Assembly: GCF_003725775.1 (NCBI RefSeq)
Contig: NZ_RJSG01000002.1
Location: 894,247-958,246, forward strand
DNA: 64,000 nt
Direction of reading: 5' to 3'
Source of the DNA: Nocardioides marmorisolisilvae
GTDB taxonomy: Bacteria > Actinomycetota > Actinomycetes > Propionibacteriales > Nocardioidaceae
Below the pieces are notes generated by a model, which was not told where the DNA came from, did no database searches, and worked only from the letters and a program-made list of their open reading frames with translations. The position numbers and the translations under genes are program-made. How positions within the stretch are numbered: position 1 is the stretch's first letter; every line of letters starts with the position of its first letter. Shown here piece by piece: positions 44,487 through 53,476 of the stretch.

Positions 44487-45482
44487 TCAGTCCGGCTCGC
44501 GAGGCGTCTGGGTCTCCTCGGACGCGGAGGCGGCGACCATCGCGGTGGCGACCGCGACGGTACGGGCGGCATCGGCGATGGACACCGTCCGAACGTCCTC
44601 GCCGAGGACCGCGTCGCGGAAGGCCTCGAGCTCGACCAGAAGCGGCTCCCGCTTCTCGAACGCGTACCGGGTCACATCACCTTGGACCACGCCCTGGAAC
44701 CGGGCGATGGAGTCCCAGCGGACCGGCTCGACGCCGTTCGCGAAGAACGTCAGGTCGGCGGTGATGGTGTCCGCGACCAGCGTCCCGCGCTCGCCGGTGA
44801 CGACGGTGACGCGCTCCTTGAGCGGAGACAGCCAGTTGACGAGGTGGTTCACGACGATGCCGTCCTCGAGCGTTCCGACGGCGGCGACGAGGTCCTCGTG
44901 CTCGCGACCCGACCGGTTCGCCGTACGGGCGGAGAGGTTCACGTAGGCGCGCTTGGTGACCCAGCTGGTCAGATCGATGTCGTGGGTGGCGAGGTCGAGC
45001 ACGACGCCGACGTCGGCGATCCGCGACGGGAACGGCCCCTGCCGCCGGGTGGCGACCTGGTAGACGGTCCCGATCTCACCCTGCTTCAGGCGCTTCTTCA
45101 GCTCCTGGAGCGCCGGGTTGTAGCGCTCGATGTGTCCGACGCAGCCGACCAGACCAGCGGAGTCGAAGGCCTCCGCGATCCGCAACGAGGTCGGCACGTC
45201 CGGGGCGATCGGCTTCTCGATCAGAGTGTGCACGCCGGCGGACGCGAGCTTGAGCGCCACCTCCTCGTGCGCCGCGGTCGGCACCGACACGACCGCAAGG
45301 TCGATGCCGGCGGCGATGAGCGCGTCCACGTCGGGCACGAACGCGAACCCGGGGGCGTGCACCGTCGGCGGGTCGGGCTCCGCGATGGCGACCAGCTCGA
45401 CGCCGGCCATCTGCTGGAGCACCCGGGCGTGGTTGCGGCCCATCTGGCCGTAGCCGACGAGGCCGGCGCGCAGATCAGCCAC
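44487..45482 (-). CDS. Gfo/Idh/MocA oxidoreductase, WbpB-like
   Basis: The 331-residue protein has the Rossmann motif GYGQMGRNHARVLQQ, the EKPIAPD motif with the conserved Lys and the GHIERYNPALQELKKRL segment typical of WbpB/WlbA, which oxidises UDP-GlcNAcA at C3. The set dehydrogenase plus DegT aminotransferase plus hexapeptide acetyltransferase, as here, makes UDP-2,3-diacetamido-uronic acids in known systems. It overlaps the aminotransferase gene by 8 nt and starts with GTG. UDP-GlcNAc 6-dehydrogenase (WbpA), needed for the first step, is not in the window. Confidence 0.85.
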   Translation of the reverse strand: MADLRAGLVGYGQMGRNHARVLQQMAGVELVAIAEPDPPTVHAPGFAFVPDVDALIAAGIDLAVVSVPTAAHEEVALKLASAGVHTLIEKPIAPDVPTSLRIAEAFDSAGLVGCVGHIERYNPALQELKKRLKQGEIGTVYQVATRRQGPFPSRIADVGVVLDLATHDIDLTSWVTKRAYVNLSARTANRSGREHEDLVAAVGTLEDGIVVNHLVNWLSPLKERVTVVTGERGTLVADTITADLTFFANGVEPVRWDSIARFQGVVQGDVTRYAFEKREPLLVELEAFRDAVLGEDVRTVSIADAARTVAVATAMVAASASEETQTPREPD

Positions 45483-46560
45483 GAGAGCCTCCGAGGGAGT
45501 TGCAGGTCGCGATGACCCGGTCGACCTCGGCGTCGGTCAGGCCCGGACGGATCGGCAGGGAAAGGACCTCAGCGGCGGCGCGGTCGGTCTCGGGGAGCAG
45601 CACCGGATCACCGTACGACGGCAGCCGGTGCGTCGGGGTCGGGTAGTAGACCGCGGCGTCGATGTTCGCGGCCGCGAGAACCTCGAGCAGGCGGTCGCGC
45701 TCGCTCGAACGCACCGTGTACTGGTGGTAGACGGGCTCGACCCCCTCGGCGACCGGGGGAGCGACGACCGTGGTGAGGCCGGCGTCGTACGCGGCGGCGA
45801 TCTCGCGCCGACGGGCGTTCCACGCGGGCAGCCGGGTGAGCTGGATCCGCCCGATCGCTGCGGCGACCTCCGTCATCCGGTTGTTCAGACCGGCAACCTC
45901 GTTCTCGTAGCGCCGCTCCATGCCCTGGTTGCGCAGCAACCGGACCCGGCGGGCCACCTCGGGATCGCGGCAGACGACCATGCCGCCCTCGCCGGTGGTC
46001 ATGTTCTTGGTGGCGTAGAAGCTGAAGGCGGCCACGTCGCCGAGCGACCCGACCGGGCGGCCGTCCAGGAGTGCTCCGTGCGACTGGCAGGCGTCCTCGA
46101 CGACGACCAGTCCGTGGTTCTCGGCGACGGTGTTCAGTGCGGTCATGTCCGCCGGGTGCCCGTACAGGTGGACCGGCATGACCGCGCGCGTCCGCGGGGT
46201 GATCGCCTTCTCGACGCTCACCGGGTCCAGGCCGAACGACGCGGGGTCGATGTCGGCGAACACCGGGGTCGCCCCGGCCATCACGACGGAGTTGGCGGAT
46301 GCCGCGAACGTGAACGACGGCACGATCACCTCGTCACCCGGTCCGATCCCCGCTGCGATCAGTCCCAGGTGCAGGGCGCTGGTGCCGGAGTTGACGGCGA
46401 TGCACTCCGCGCCGGCGACGAGAGCCTCGGAGAACTCGGACTCGAACGCGGCGACCTGCTCGCCCTGGACGAGCTTGCCCGAGGTCAGCACCCCCAGGGC
46501 CGCCTCGCGCTCCTCCTCGCCCAGCTCGACCACGACCGCTGCGATGCGTGCGTCAGTCAT
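45475..46560 (-). CDS. DegT/DnrJ/EryC1 aminotransferase, WbpE-like
   Basis: This PLP enzyme of 361 residues has the family layout: VQGEQVAAFESEFSEAL, VNSGTSALHLGL, VIVPSFTFAASANSVVMAGATPVFADID, MPVHLYGHPADM, EDACQSHGALL and FSFYATKNMTTGEGG with the PLP lysine (about residue 185). It is probably the 3-amino transferase step after the WbpB-like dehydrogenase. ATG start, 8-nt overlaps with both neighbours. It differs clearly from the other DegT protein at 56064. Confidence 0.88.
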   Translation of the reverse strand: MTDARIAAVVVELGEEEREAALGVLTSGKLVQGEQVAAFESEFSEALVAGAECIAVNSGTSALHLGLIAAGIGPGDEVIVPSFTFAASANSVVMAGATPVFADIDPASFGLDPVSVEKAITPRTRAVMPVHLYGHPADMTALNTVAENHGLVVVEDACQSHGALLDGRPVGSLGDVAAFSFYATKNMTTGEGGMVVCRDPEVARRVRLLRNQGMERRYENEVAGLNNRMTEVAAAIGRIQLTRLPAWNARRREIAAAYDAGLTTVVAPPVAEGVEPVYHQYTVRSSERDRLLEVLAAANIDAAVYYPTPTHRLPSYGDPVLLPETDRAAAEVLSLPIRPGLTDAEVDRVIATCNSLGGSRG

Positions 46561-47155
46561 CAGAGGTCAGCTCCATCTTTCCGTCGGTCAACGTGTAGGT
46601 CTCGCCGGTCACCGGGCACGTCCATCGGCCGTCCGTGCCCTCGGTGAGTGGTCGGCCTGCGCGGCCCACCCAGCGTAGGAAGCGAGCCGGGGTGCCGACG
46701 ACCAGGGCGTGGTCGGGCACGTCCTCGGTGACGGTCGCGCCGGCGCCCACCATGGCCCAGCGACCGATCGTCACCGGGGCGACGCAGACCGCCCGGGCGC
46801 CGATCGAGGCGCCTTCGCGGATCGTCACGCCGACAGCTTCCCAGTCGGAAGCGGTGGCGGCTTCGCCCGTGGGGGTCACGGCGCGCGGGAAGTGGTCGTT
46901 GGTCAGCACCACGGCGGGGCCGATGAACACTCCCGACTCCACCACAGCCGGTTCGTAGACCAGAGCCAGGTTCTGGATCTTCACCCGGTCACCGATGCGT
47001 ACGCCGGCGCCGACGTAGGCGCCACGACCGATGATGCACCCGGTGCCGAGGACTGCTCCCTCGCGCACCTGGGCCAGGCCCCACACCTTGGTGCCCTCGC
47101 CGATCGAGGCGTCGGGGGAGACCAAGGCGTCTGCATCGACGTACGGAGAGCTCAC
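46553..47155 (-). CDS. Hexapeptide-repeat acetyltransferase, WbpD-like
   Basis: The 200-residue protein is a left-handed beta-helix acetyltransferase with hexapeptide repeats (VSPDASIGEGTKVWGLAQVREGAVLGTGCIIGRGAYVGAGVRIGDRVKIQN...). Conserved LTNDHFPRAVTP and RWAMVGAGATVTEDVPDHALVVGTPARFLRWVGRAGRPL match the WbpD/PglD type. It probably acetylates the 3-amino sugar. The GTG start overlaps the glycosyltransferase stop by 4 nt and the end overlaps the aminotransferase by 8 nt. A C-terminal 24-residue tail (RWTCPVTGETYTLTDGKM) resembles a zinc-ribbon remnant. Confidence 0.88.
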   Translation of the reverse strand: MSSPYVDADALVSPDASIGEGTKVWGLAQVREGAVLGTGCIIGRGAYVGAGVRIGDRVKIQNLALVYEPAVVESGVFIGPAVVLTNDHFPRAVTPTGEAATASDWEAVGVTIREGASIGARAVCVAPVTIGRWAMVGAGATVTEDVPDHALVVGTPARFLRWVGRAGRPLTEGTDGRWTCPVTGETYTLTDGKMELTSDD

Positions 47156-48084
47156 TGGTTGCCCTCCTGGATGTCGAGCATCAAGGCTGAGATGAGGAAA
47201 TGCAGCCCCGTGAGTATCGGAGCGACAGCAAGGAGGACGGTACCGGGACTCGCGACCGGTTCGCCGAGCGTGTTGATGATGACGAACACGCCGACCGCCA
47301 GGCCGAAGAGGACGCAGCCGATCCCGGCGAACAGCAGGAGCGCGACGGCCGAGAACGACTGCAGGACGTACTTCCACCAGATCCGGTGCCAGAACCCCCG
47401 GAACAGAGCGCGCAGCAAACGGGGAGCAACCTTGTGAAGTCTCATCCCGGAGACCTCGTCGCCGTACACCGCCGGGATCGGTACGTCGCGAGCGCGGACC
47501 CTGAGGATGTTCAGGTTGATCAGCAGGTCGTTCTCGAACTCGTAGCGGCGGGCGATCCGGTCCAGGGGAAGCCGCTCGAGGGCGGTCCGATGGATGGCGG
47601 TGTACCCGTTCTGCGGATCGAACAGGTTCCAGTAGCCCGAGGCAGCCTTGGTGAGGAACGAAAGGGCGATGTTGCCGACGATCCGGTGGCGCGGCATCCC
47701 TTCGAACGAGGTGGCGTCGTAGAACCGGTTCGCCTTGGTGAACCCGGCTGCCCCGTCGACGATCGGGTCGAGCAGCGCCGGAAGGAACGCCGGGTCCATC
47801 TGAGCATCGCCGGCCATCACCACGGAGATGTCGGCGCCGAGTTCCAACGCGCGGCGATGACCGGCCAGGATCGCGCCCCCGACGCCCTGGTTCTGGTCCA
47901 GGCGGTGCACCTCGACGCGGACGTCGCCGACCGCAGCAGCGTTTTCCGCCGTGTTGTCCGAGCTCGCGTCGTCGATGACCAGGATGTGATCGACGAGTTC
48001 GGGCGTCGTCTGGATGACCCGGGCAATCAGTCGTTCCTCGTTGTGCGCGGGGACGACCACGGCGATGCGGTTGTTCCTGTACAC
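47152..48084 (-). CDS. Glycosyltransferase family 2, DPM-like with membrane anchors
   Basis: The 310-residue protein has the GT-A start IAVVVPAHNEERLIARVIQTTP, the nucleotide motif VIDDASSDNT, GGAILAGHRRALELGADISVVMAGDAQMDP with the DxD-type D-A-Q-M-D site, and two C-terminal membrane helices. This is like dolichyl- or polyprenyl-phosphate sugar synthases and similar chain-extending enzymes. GTG start. It overlaps the acetyltransferase gene by 4 nt and follows the DUF2142 gene by 37 nt, so it belongs to the minus-strand glycan operon. Donor sugar unknown. Confidence 0.87.
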   Translation of the reverse strand: MYRNNRIAVVVPAHNEERLIARVIQTTPELVDHILVIDDASSDNTAENAAAVGDVRVEVHRLDQNQGVGGAILAGHRRALELGADISVVMAGDAQMDPAFLPALLDPIVDGAAGFTKANRFYDATSFEGMPRHRIVGNIALSFLTKAASGYWNLFDPQNGYTAIHRTALERLPLDRIARRYEFENDLLINLNILRVRARDVPIPAVYGDEVSGMRLHKVAPRLLRALFRGFWHRIWWKYVLQSFSAVALLLFAGIGCVLFGLAVGVFVIINTLGEPVASPGTVLLAVAPILTGLHFLISALMLDIQEGNQ

Positions 48085-48121
48085 GACGACGCGTCTCCTC
48101 GGTCGGTTTGCTGGAGCAAGG

Positions 48122-49672
48122 CTAGTGATGCGCGGCCGCGGGAAGAGGATTTTGCCGGTCTTCGGCCGAGTCGGCGCCCAGATCTGCCGCGACCGACCAC
48201 ATCAGACCAGCACCTACCAACGCCAGGGACAGGACCAGGATCGCCGAGGGGGCGTTCCAGGCGCCGGAGGCGTACGAAGGGCTCACCCCGCGCTCGATGT
48301 CGAGCACGCGGCTCAAGGCGACGTACGTCGCGATCGCCGTGAAGGTCGCGGCCCCGGCGATGAGAAGGCGGTGCGGTCCGCGAGGCCGGGAATCGAGCGC
48401 CTGACCGGCGAGGAGCAGTAGCCCGAGTGAGTACGGGAGGCCGTAGCGCCCCTGCCATGCGCCCGCGTGCTGGTCGATCGTCCCCAGGCTGATGACGAAC
48501 GGAACGCCGCCTGACAGCAGGACCGCGGTGATCATCGCGATGCGGTTCCGGTGGCCCCCGGTTCGCAGCGCTTGAACGACGACGGTGACTCCGATCGCGA
48601 GAACCAGGACGTAGACCAGCGCGGGACTCGGCTGGTCGCGGAAAGGGAATGCTGCGATCGACTGGAACAACCAGAGCGGGAGGAATCCGGCCGTAGTCGA
48701 GAGCTTGTCGCCCAGAGTGACCGCTCGGGTCGGCTCGGTGCCGACCACGAGGGCCTTCATCGTCTCGATCCACACGACGCTCCCTATCGCGGCGAGAACG
48801 AGAATCGTTGATGCGACCTGGACAGAACGAGTCCTGATCAGCTCGCGGACCCTAGCCACCGGGGCGGGACAAGTGATCAGGACGGTTACAGCGATCAGCA
48901 CGCAGAACAGGGGCCCGAGGGACCGAATGGTCGCGAGCAGGACTCCCGAGGTGGTCGCGATCGCCAACAGGCTCCCGTCGACCCGGCGGGCGATCGCCGC
49001 CGGTGCAGCTGTCACCAGACCGATCAGCGAGCTCCAGAACGCGAATGCAGCGAGCATCTCGGACCCGTTCGGTGACGCGATCGCCGTGCTGTACAGGACG
49101 ACGGGTGTGCATGCGGCGATAGCGCCTGCGTAGGCCCAGGCACTCCTGGCCCAGCGGCGCATCGCGAGAAGGCCGAGCAGGAAGAGCGCTGAGCACAGCA
49201 CCGCGTTGGCCGCGCGCATCGCGTACAAGGCGGCTTCTCCGTGGAACGGCAGCGAGGGGTACCCGATGATCGCGTAGAACAGCGGGTGGTAGCGCCCGGC
49301 CCCCGTCGCGATCCGCACGGTGTCGCCGGTGCGGGTGCCGACGCAGTCAGCGTCAGTCGTGTACTTCAGCAGCTGGCACTCCGGGCGCGCCGCGTCGACG
49401 AAGCTCGCCGGCACGTGCACCCAAGCGCCGGTTCCTCGTGTGGCGTCGACGGGTCTCGGTGCCCACTCACCCCTGGCCACCGAGGCCGCCCGATAGGCGT
49501 GGTCGAACTCGTCGATGCCACCGAAGGCAGGAATCGCGAGAATCCAGGCCAGCTGGAGCACCAGCATGCCGGTCGCGGCGAGCACAAGGCGGCGCATGCT
49601 CAACGGCAGGCTTGCTGCGCGGTCGTGTGCGATGGCGTCCTCCCCGGTTGTTCGTGCAACGTCGCCGACCAC
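48122..49672 (-). CDS. DUF2142 family multi-spanning membrane protein
   Basis: The 516-residue protein has about eleven helices and matches DUF2142: an N-terminal helix, then IPAFGGIDEFDHAYRAASVARGEWAP with the acidic GIDEFDH motif of GT-C type enzymes, a large outer loop with paired cysteines (CQLLKYTTDADCVG) and GAGRYHPLFYAIIGYPSLPFHG. It may be a lipid-linked sugar transferase. GTG start at 49672 is assumed; an ATG at residue 26 (MRRLVLAATGM) is an alternative. It is the first gene of the minus arm, divergent from the plus arm with a 77-nt gap. Confidence 0.78.
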   Translation of the reverse strand: MVGDVARTTGEDAIAHDRAASLPLSMRRLVLAATGMLVLQLAWILAIPAFGGIDEFDHAYRAASVARGEWAPRPVDATRGTGAWVHVPASFVDAARPECQLLKYTTDADCVGTRTGDTVRIATGAGRYHPLFYAIIGYPSLPFHGEAALYAMRAANAVLCSALFLLGLLAMRRWARSAWAYAGAIAACTPVVLYSTAIASPNGSEMLAAFAFWSSLIGLVTAAPAAIARRVDGSLLAIATTSGVLLATIRSLGPLFCVLIAVTVLITCPAPVARVRELIRTRSVQVASTILVLAAIGSVVWIETMKALVVGTEPTRAVTLGDKLSTTAGFLPLWLFQSIAAFPFRDQPSPALVYVLVLAIGVTVVVQALRTGGHRNRIAMITAVLLSGGVPFVISLGTIDQHAGAWQGRYGLPYSLGLLLLAGQALDSRPRGPHRLLIAGAATFTAIATYVALSRVLDIERGVSPSYASGAWNAPSAILVLSLALVGAGLMWSVAADLGADSAEDRQNPLPAAAHH

Positions 49673-49735
49673 CCATCGTAGGAACTCCTGGGCGTCCAGT
49701 AACCCGTTATGCCCACAACTGTGACCGGCCGCCCG

Positions 49736-49741
49736 TACGCT
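49736..49741 (+). promoter_or_regulatory. -10 box before the plus arm of the glycan island
   Basis: TACGCT lies 8 nt before the ATG at 49750, in the 77-nt divergent gap. No ribosome site is visible. Confidence 0.4.
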
Positions 49742-49749
49742 TTTGGGCT

Positions 49750-51543
49750 ATGTCGACACCGGGGAGGCGACGGGCCAACCGTCTGCAGACGGCTGCGCTG
49801 GCCGGCCTCGGGTTCGGAATCGCAGCCTGGGTCGGGGCGGCGACCCTGATGTCGGACCGTGGTCTGGACACCTCGGACGAGGGTTTCTACCTCCTCTCGT
49901 ACCGGTGGTGGGACAGCACGCCCAGGGTGTTCACGGGTGTCCAGTACATCTACGGGCCTGTCCTCGATGCTGTCGGGGACAGCGTGCCGGCGTTGCGCCT
50001 CGTCCGGCTCGTCTCGGTGATAGCCCTGCACGCGACGCTCGGCTGGGCAGTCGTGACCTGGTTGCGCGCCCGGGGCGCGCCTCGGCGGCTCAGCCCATCG
50101 GGGGAGCTGGTCGCGGTGGGCGCCATCACGGCTGCCGGAGCGGTTCAGTACGGATGGCTGCCCCTGAGTCCCGGATACAACGATGTCGCGGTCCTCACCT
50201 CGCTCGGACTCGTGGCGGCTCTTCTCCGCTGCATGCGAGCCGCCCATCTGGGCCGACCGCTGCCGGTGCTGCCCGCTGTTGCTGCCGGCCTCTGCGCGAC
50301 GCTCTTGGTCGTGGCCAAGTGGTCCTCGGCAGCCCTTGTCCTGGCTCTCGTGGTCGTGGTTGGAGCCATCGCACTGCGACGGCTCGGCGCGCGCGGATGG
50401 ATCCGGTTCCTGCTCGTTGGCCTCGGCAGCGTCCTGTTCCTGGGTGCCGGGTTCCTGTCCATGGCCGGAGGCACTTCGGTGATCTCCACCATCGTCGACG
50501 TGAACAAGCTGGCGGCGAGGACCGGCAACTCGCCGGCTGAGCTCGTCCGGATGTACCTGAACACCGGTGCCCACGCGCTTGGCCAGGCCTTGCTGTTGGC
50601 AGTCCCCGCACTGGTCTGTGTCGGCGTTGGACGTGTTCTTTCCACCCGTGGTGCGGTCCGGTCTGCCGCGATCGTCCTGGTCCTGGCCCCGATAACCGTC
50701 CCGTTCGTTGCCTGGCCCAGCCGATGGGCTGTGCCGCTGGGTGGCGCGGCGAATGTCGAGCGCTACACAGCGGTTCTGATCGCGCTCGGCGCTCTGGCAG
50801 CGGGAGCTGCGGTCCTGAACAGGAAGCGCTCCGGTGCCGACCTCCCCGACCAGGCGTCGGAAGAACCCCTCGTGCTGGTCTTGCTCCTTCTCGCGCCGCT
50901 GGTGCAGGCGATCGGCACCGGGAACGCCCTGTACCTCATCGCCGTCAATGCGTTCGGCTGCTGGGTCGCTGCCCTCGTCATCCTCGGCGCAGGTCTGGAT
51001 GGGGCGTTGCGTGTCGTCGCGAGGACGGCGACGGCCGTTGCCGTCGCCGTCTGTCTCGCCGTGGGGACGTCAGGCCTTCTCGAGATTCCGTACCGGACGT
51101 CGTCGTACGCGGACTCGGATCAGCAGTTGGGCGGTAAGGGCATCACCGCGGGGCTTCGAGTCGGAAAGCTCCAGGCTCGCATTCTGACCGAAGTGCAGCA
51201 AGCGGCAGGTAACCCCGGCCGGGGAACCCCGATCCTCGGGTTCGACGAGATGGCCGGCTTCGTGCTGGCTCTGGACGGTCGCTCGGTGGGTGAAGCCTGG
51301 TACTCGGCGCTCGACCATCACCGCACTCGTGTCGGGATCGAAGACGCATGCTCAAGGCCGAACCCCTTCGCGGGTCGTCGTCCCGTGGTTCTCTTCGACC
51401 GTGATCCTGAGCCGGAAGACCTCACGGCGCTGCGTAGCTGCGGCATCGATCTGGGTGTCGGGTATCGACTGGTCCTGGTTCCTTTTCTCGCGGGTAAGTC
51501 GATCTTGGTCTACCGTCCGATCGAACCGAGGGAGCGATCGTGA
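49750..51543 (+). CDS. Large multi-spanning membrane protein, possible GT-C glycosyltransferase
   Basis: I do not recognise a named family. The 597-residue protein has about thirteen hydrophobic helices and a first outer loop with GLDTSDEGFYLLSYRWWDS, whose DTSDEGFY acidic motif resembles GT-C enzymes. A soluble C-terminal part of about 140 residues includes LRVGKLQARILTEVQQAAG, a helix-strand layout and FDEMAGFVLALDGRSVGEAWYSALDHHR. ATG start. It opens the six-gene plus arm; the GTG of the next gene overlaps its stop by 4 nt. Confidence 0.75.
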   Translation: MSTPGRRRANRLQTAALAGLGFGIAAWVGAATLMSDRGLDTSDEGFYLLSYRWWDSTPRVFTGVQYIYGPVLDAVGDSVPALRLVRLVSVIALHATLGWAVVTWLRARGAPRRLSPSGELVAVGAITAAGAVQYGWLPLSPGYNDVAVLTSLGLVAALLRCMRAAHLGRPLPVLPAVAAGLCATLLVVAKWSSAALVLALVVVVGAIALRRLGARGWIRFLLVGLGSVLFLGAGFLSMAGGTSVISTIVDVNKLAARTGNSPAELVRMYLNTGAHALGQALLLAVPALVCVGVGRVLSTRGAVRSAAIVLVLAPITVPFVAWPSRWAVPLGGAANVERYTAVLIALGALAAGAAVLNRKRSGADLPDQASEEPLVLVLLLLAPLVQAIGTGNALYLIAVNAFGCWVAALVILGAGLDGALRVVARTATAVAVAVCLAVGTSGLLEIPYRTSSYADSDQQLGGKGITAGLRVGKLQARILTEVQQAAGNPGRGTPILGFDEMAGFVLALDGRSVGEAWYSALDHHRTRVGIEDACSRPNPFAGRRPVVLFDRDPEPEDLTALRSCGIDLGVGYRLVLVPFLAGKSILVYRPIEPRERS

Positions 51544-52523
51544 ACGACTCGAGTGTCACCAGAGGACGGCGCATCTCCATCGTCGTGCCCGCACTGAACG
51601 AGTTCGACAGCATCCCGGCACTCCTCGCACGGCTCGGGGATCTGCGCGCCGGTCTCGATGGCTGCGAGCTTGAGCTCGTTCTTGTTGACGACGGCTCGAC
51701 CGACGGCACCGTCGAGCGATTGAACGCCGAGGCGCCTGCCTGGCTACCGGTGACGTCCGTGAGGCTTTCGCGAAGCTTCGGGTCGCACCAGGCCATCAGC
51801 GCCGGCCTTCGCGAGGCGCACGGTGACTGCGCCGTAGTTCTGGGAGCGGACGTGCAGGAGCCGCCGAGCCTGGTGGCCGACTTCGTGGACGAGTGGCGTG
51901 CAGGTGCCGACGTCGTCTGGGGAGTGCGACGTTCACGTACCCGTGGCTGGCGTTCAGAACTGCCCTCGCGCGCCTTCTCCTACCTCTTCACCAGGTATGC
52001 CGATCTGGCGAACTACCCGCCGGAGGGTCCTTCGGGCGTGCTGGTGGACCGCGCGGTGATCGACGAGCTGAACAAGCTCGAGGAGAGCAACCGCAATGTC
52101 CTGGCGCTCATCGCGTGGCTGGGTTACCAGCAAGTCCGGGTTTCCTACGACCAGCTTCCTCGGGAACATGGGGAGTCTCGCTGGACGCGACGCAAGATGG
52201 TGAAGCTGGCCGTCGACTCGTTGATCCAGTTCTCCTCGATGCCGCTCCGCGCAGGCACCTTCACGGGCCTCGCGGTAGCGGCTCTGGGAATGATCTACGC
52301 CGCGTTCCTGGTCGTGCGTTCGTTCTTCGGTGTGGAGACCCCTTCGGGCTGGCCGACGATTCTTGTCGTCGTCCTCGTGCTCGGCGGAATCCAGCTCATG
52401 GTCATCGGGATCATGGGAGAGTACGTGTGGCGAGCCGTTGAAGAGGTGAGGGGAAGACCTCTCTACGTGGTCCGAGGGATCGAGAAGCGACCGGAGCGCT
52501 CGCACGGAGGGGAGCAATCATGA
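51540..52523 (+). CDS. Glycosyltransferase family 2, GtrB/polyprenyl-phosphate type
   Basis: The 327-residue protein has IVVPALNEFDSIPALLARLG, the VDDGSTDGT motif, GSHQAISAGLREAHGDCAVVLGADVQEPP, SYDQLPREHGESRWTRRKMVKLAVDSLIQFSS and two C-terminal membrane helices. These are signatures of GtrB/ArnC-like enzymes, which load sugars onto undecaprenyl phosphate. In combination with a membrane GT-C enzyme it could add side sugars to a glycan at the outer face. GTG start overlaps the previous stop (GTGA), and the end overlaps the next ATG. Confidence 0.9.
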   Translation: MNDSSVTRGRRISIVVPALNEFDSIPALLARLGDLRAGLDGCELELVLVDDGSTDGTVERLNAEAPAWLPVTSVRLSRSFGSHQAISAGLREAHGDCAVVLGADVQEPPSLVADFVDEWRAGADVVWGVRRSRTRGWRSELPSRAFSYLFTRYADLANYPPEGPSGVLVDRAVIDELNKLEESNRNVLALIAWLGYQQVRVSYDQLPREHGESRWTRRKMVKLAVDSLIQFSSMPLRAGTFTGLAVAALGMIYAAFLVVRSFFGVETPSGWPTILVVVLVLGGIQLMVIGIMGEYVWRAVEEVRGRPLYVVRGIEKRPERSHGGEQS

Positions 52524-53476
52524 AGTCGCAGGACAGTACTGTGCTCGTCACTGGGGGACTGGGCTACATCGGGTCGCACGTCGTGCGCCAGGTGCTCGAC
52601 CGTGGCTGGAAGGTCCGGGTCCTCGACAACCGCTATCGCTCCGACCCGGGTGTTGCGCGCCAGATCGCAGACCTCGATCGTGTCGAGGTCATCGAGGGCG
52701 ATGTCCGGTACGCGCACATGGTGGAGTCGGCGACCCGCGGCGTCGAGGCGGTCGTTCACCTTGCAGCGGTTTGCATGAACAAGAGCATCGCTGATCCCAC
52801 CGAGAGCCTCGACGTCAACCTGATGGGGACACAGAACGTGCTCGACGCCGCGGGTCGGGCAGGAGTGCGCCGCATCGTCTACGGCTCGTCCGCCTCCGTC
52901 TACGGCGATCCGAAGTCGCTGCCGATGTTCGAGAGCGGCCCGTTCGCACCGATCACTCCGTACTGCGTAGCGAAGCTAGCAGGTGAGCAGATGCTCGACT
53001 TCTACGGCAGACGGACGAAGATGTCGTGGCTCGCACTGCGCTTCTTCAACGTCTACGGGCCCGGTCAGCCGACGGACGCGTACTACACCTCGGTCGTCAA
53101 CACCTTCTTGAACCGGATCGCCCGTGGAGAGGCGCCGGTGATCGACGGCAAGGGCAGTCAGTCCATGGACTTCGTCCACGTCGAGGACGTGGCTCGTGCC
53201 GTGGCGCTGGCCCTCGATTCGGAGGCGACAGGCGAGGCCCTCAACGTCGGGACCGGACGACAGACCACGATCGCCGAGCTTGCTGAGGTGCTGATCAAGC
53301 ACCTCGGCGTCGACGTCCAGCCGACGTTCTCACCGCGTGAGGTCCTCGTGACGCAGCGCGAGGCCTCGATCGACCGCATTCATCAGGTCCTGGGCTGGGA
53401 ACCAGCGATCGATTTCGAGTACGGCATCGGCACGGTCATCGACTGGCTGAAGAGTTCAGGACATCCGCAGGCGTGA
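52520..53476 (+). CDS. NAD-dependent nucleotide-sugar epimerase/dehydratase
   Basis: The 318-residue extended short-chain dehydrogenase has VTGGLGYIGSHVVRQVLDRGW, GSSASVYGDPKSLPM and the catalytic PYCVAKLAGEQ (Tyr-x3-Lys), plus ALRFFNVYGPGQ and DFVHVEDVARAVALAL. It is most like UDP-glucose 4-epimerase or UDP-glucuronate epimerase-type proteins. Substrate is unknown. ATG start overlaps the GtrB-like stop by 4 nt. A second, shorter SDR protein is encoded next, suggesting two steps on a nucleotide sugar. Confidence 0.88.
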   Translation: MKSQDSTVLVTGGLGYIGSHVVRQVLDRGWKVRVLDNRYRSDPGVARQIADLDRVEVIEGDVRYAHMVESATRGVEAVVHLAAVCMNKSIADPTESLDVNLMGTQNVLDAAGRAGVRRIVYGSSASVYGDPKSLPMFESGPFAPITPYCVAKLAGEQMLDFYGRRTKMSWLALRFFNVYGPGQPTDAYYTSVVNTFLNRIARGEAPVIDGKGSQSMDFVHVEDVARAVALALDSEATGEALNVGTGRQTTIAELAEVLIKHLGVDVQPTFSPREVLVTQREASIDRIHQVLGWEPAIDFEYGIGTVIDWLKSSGHPQA

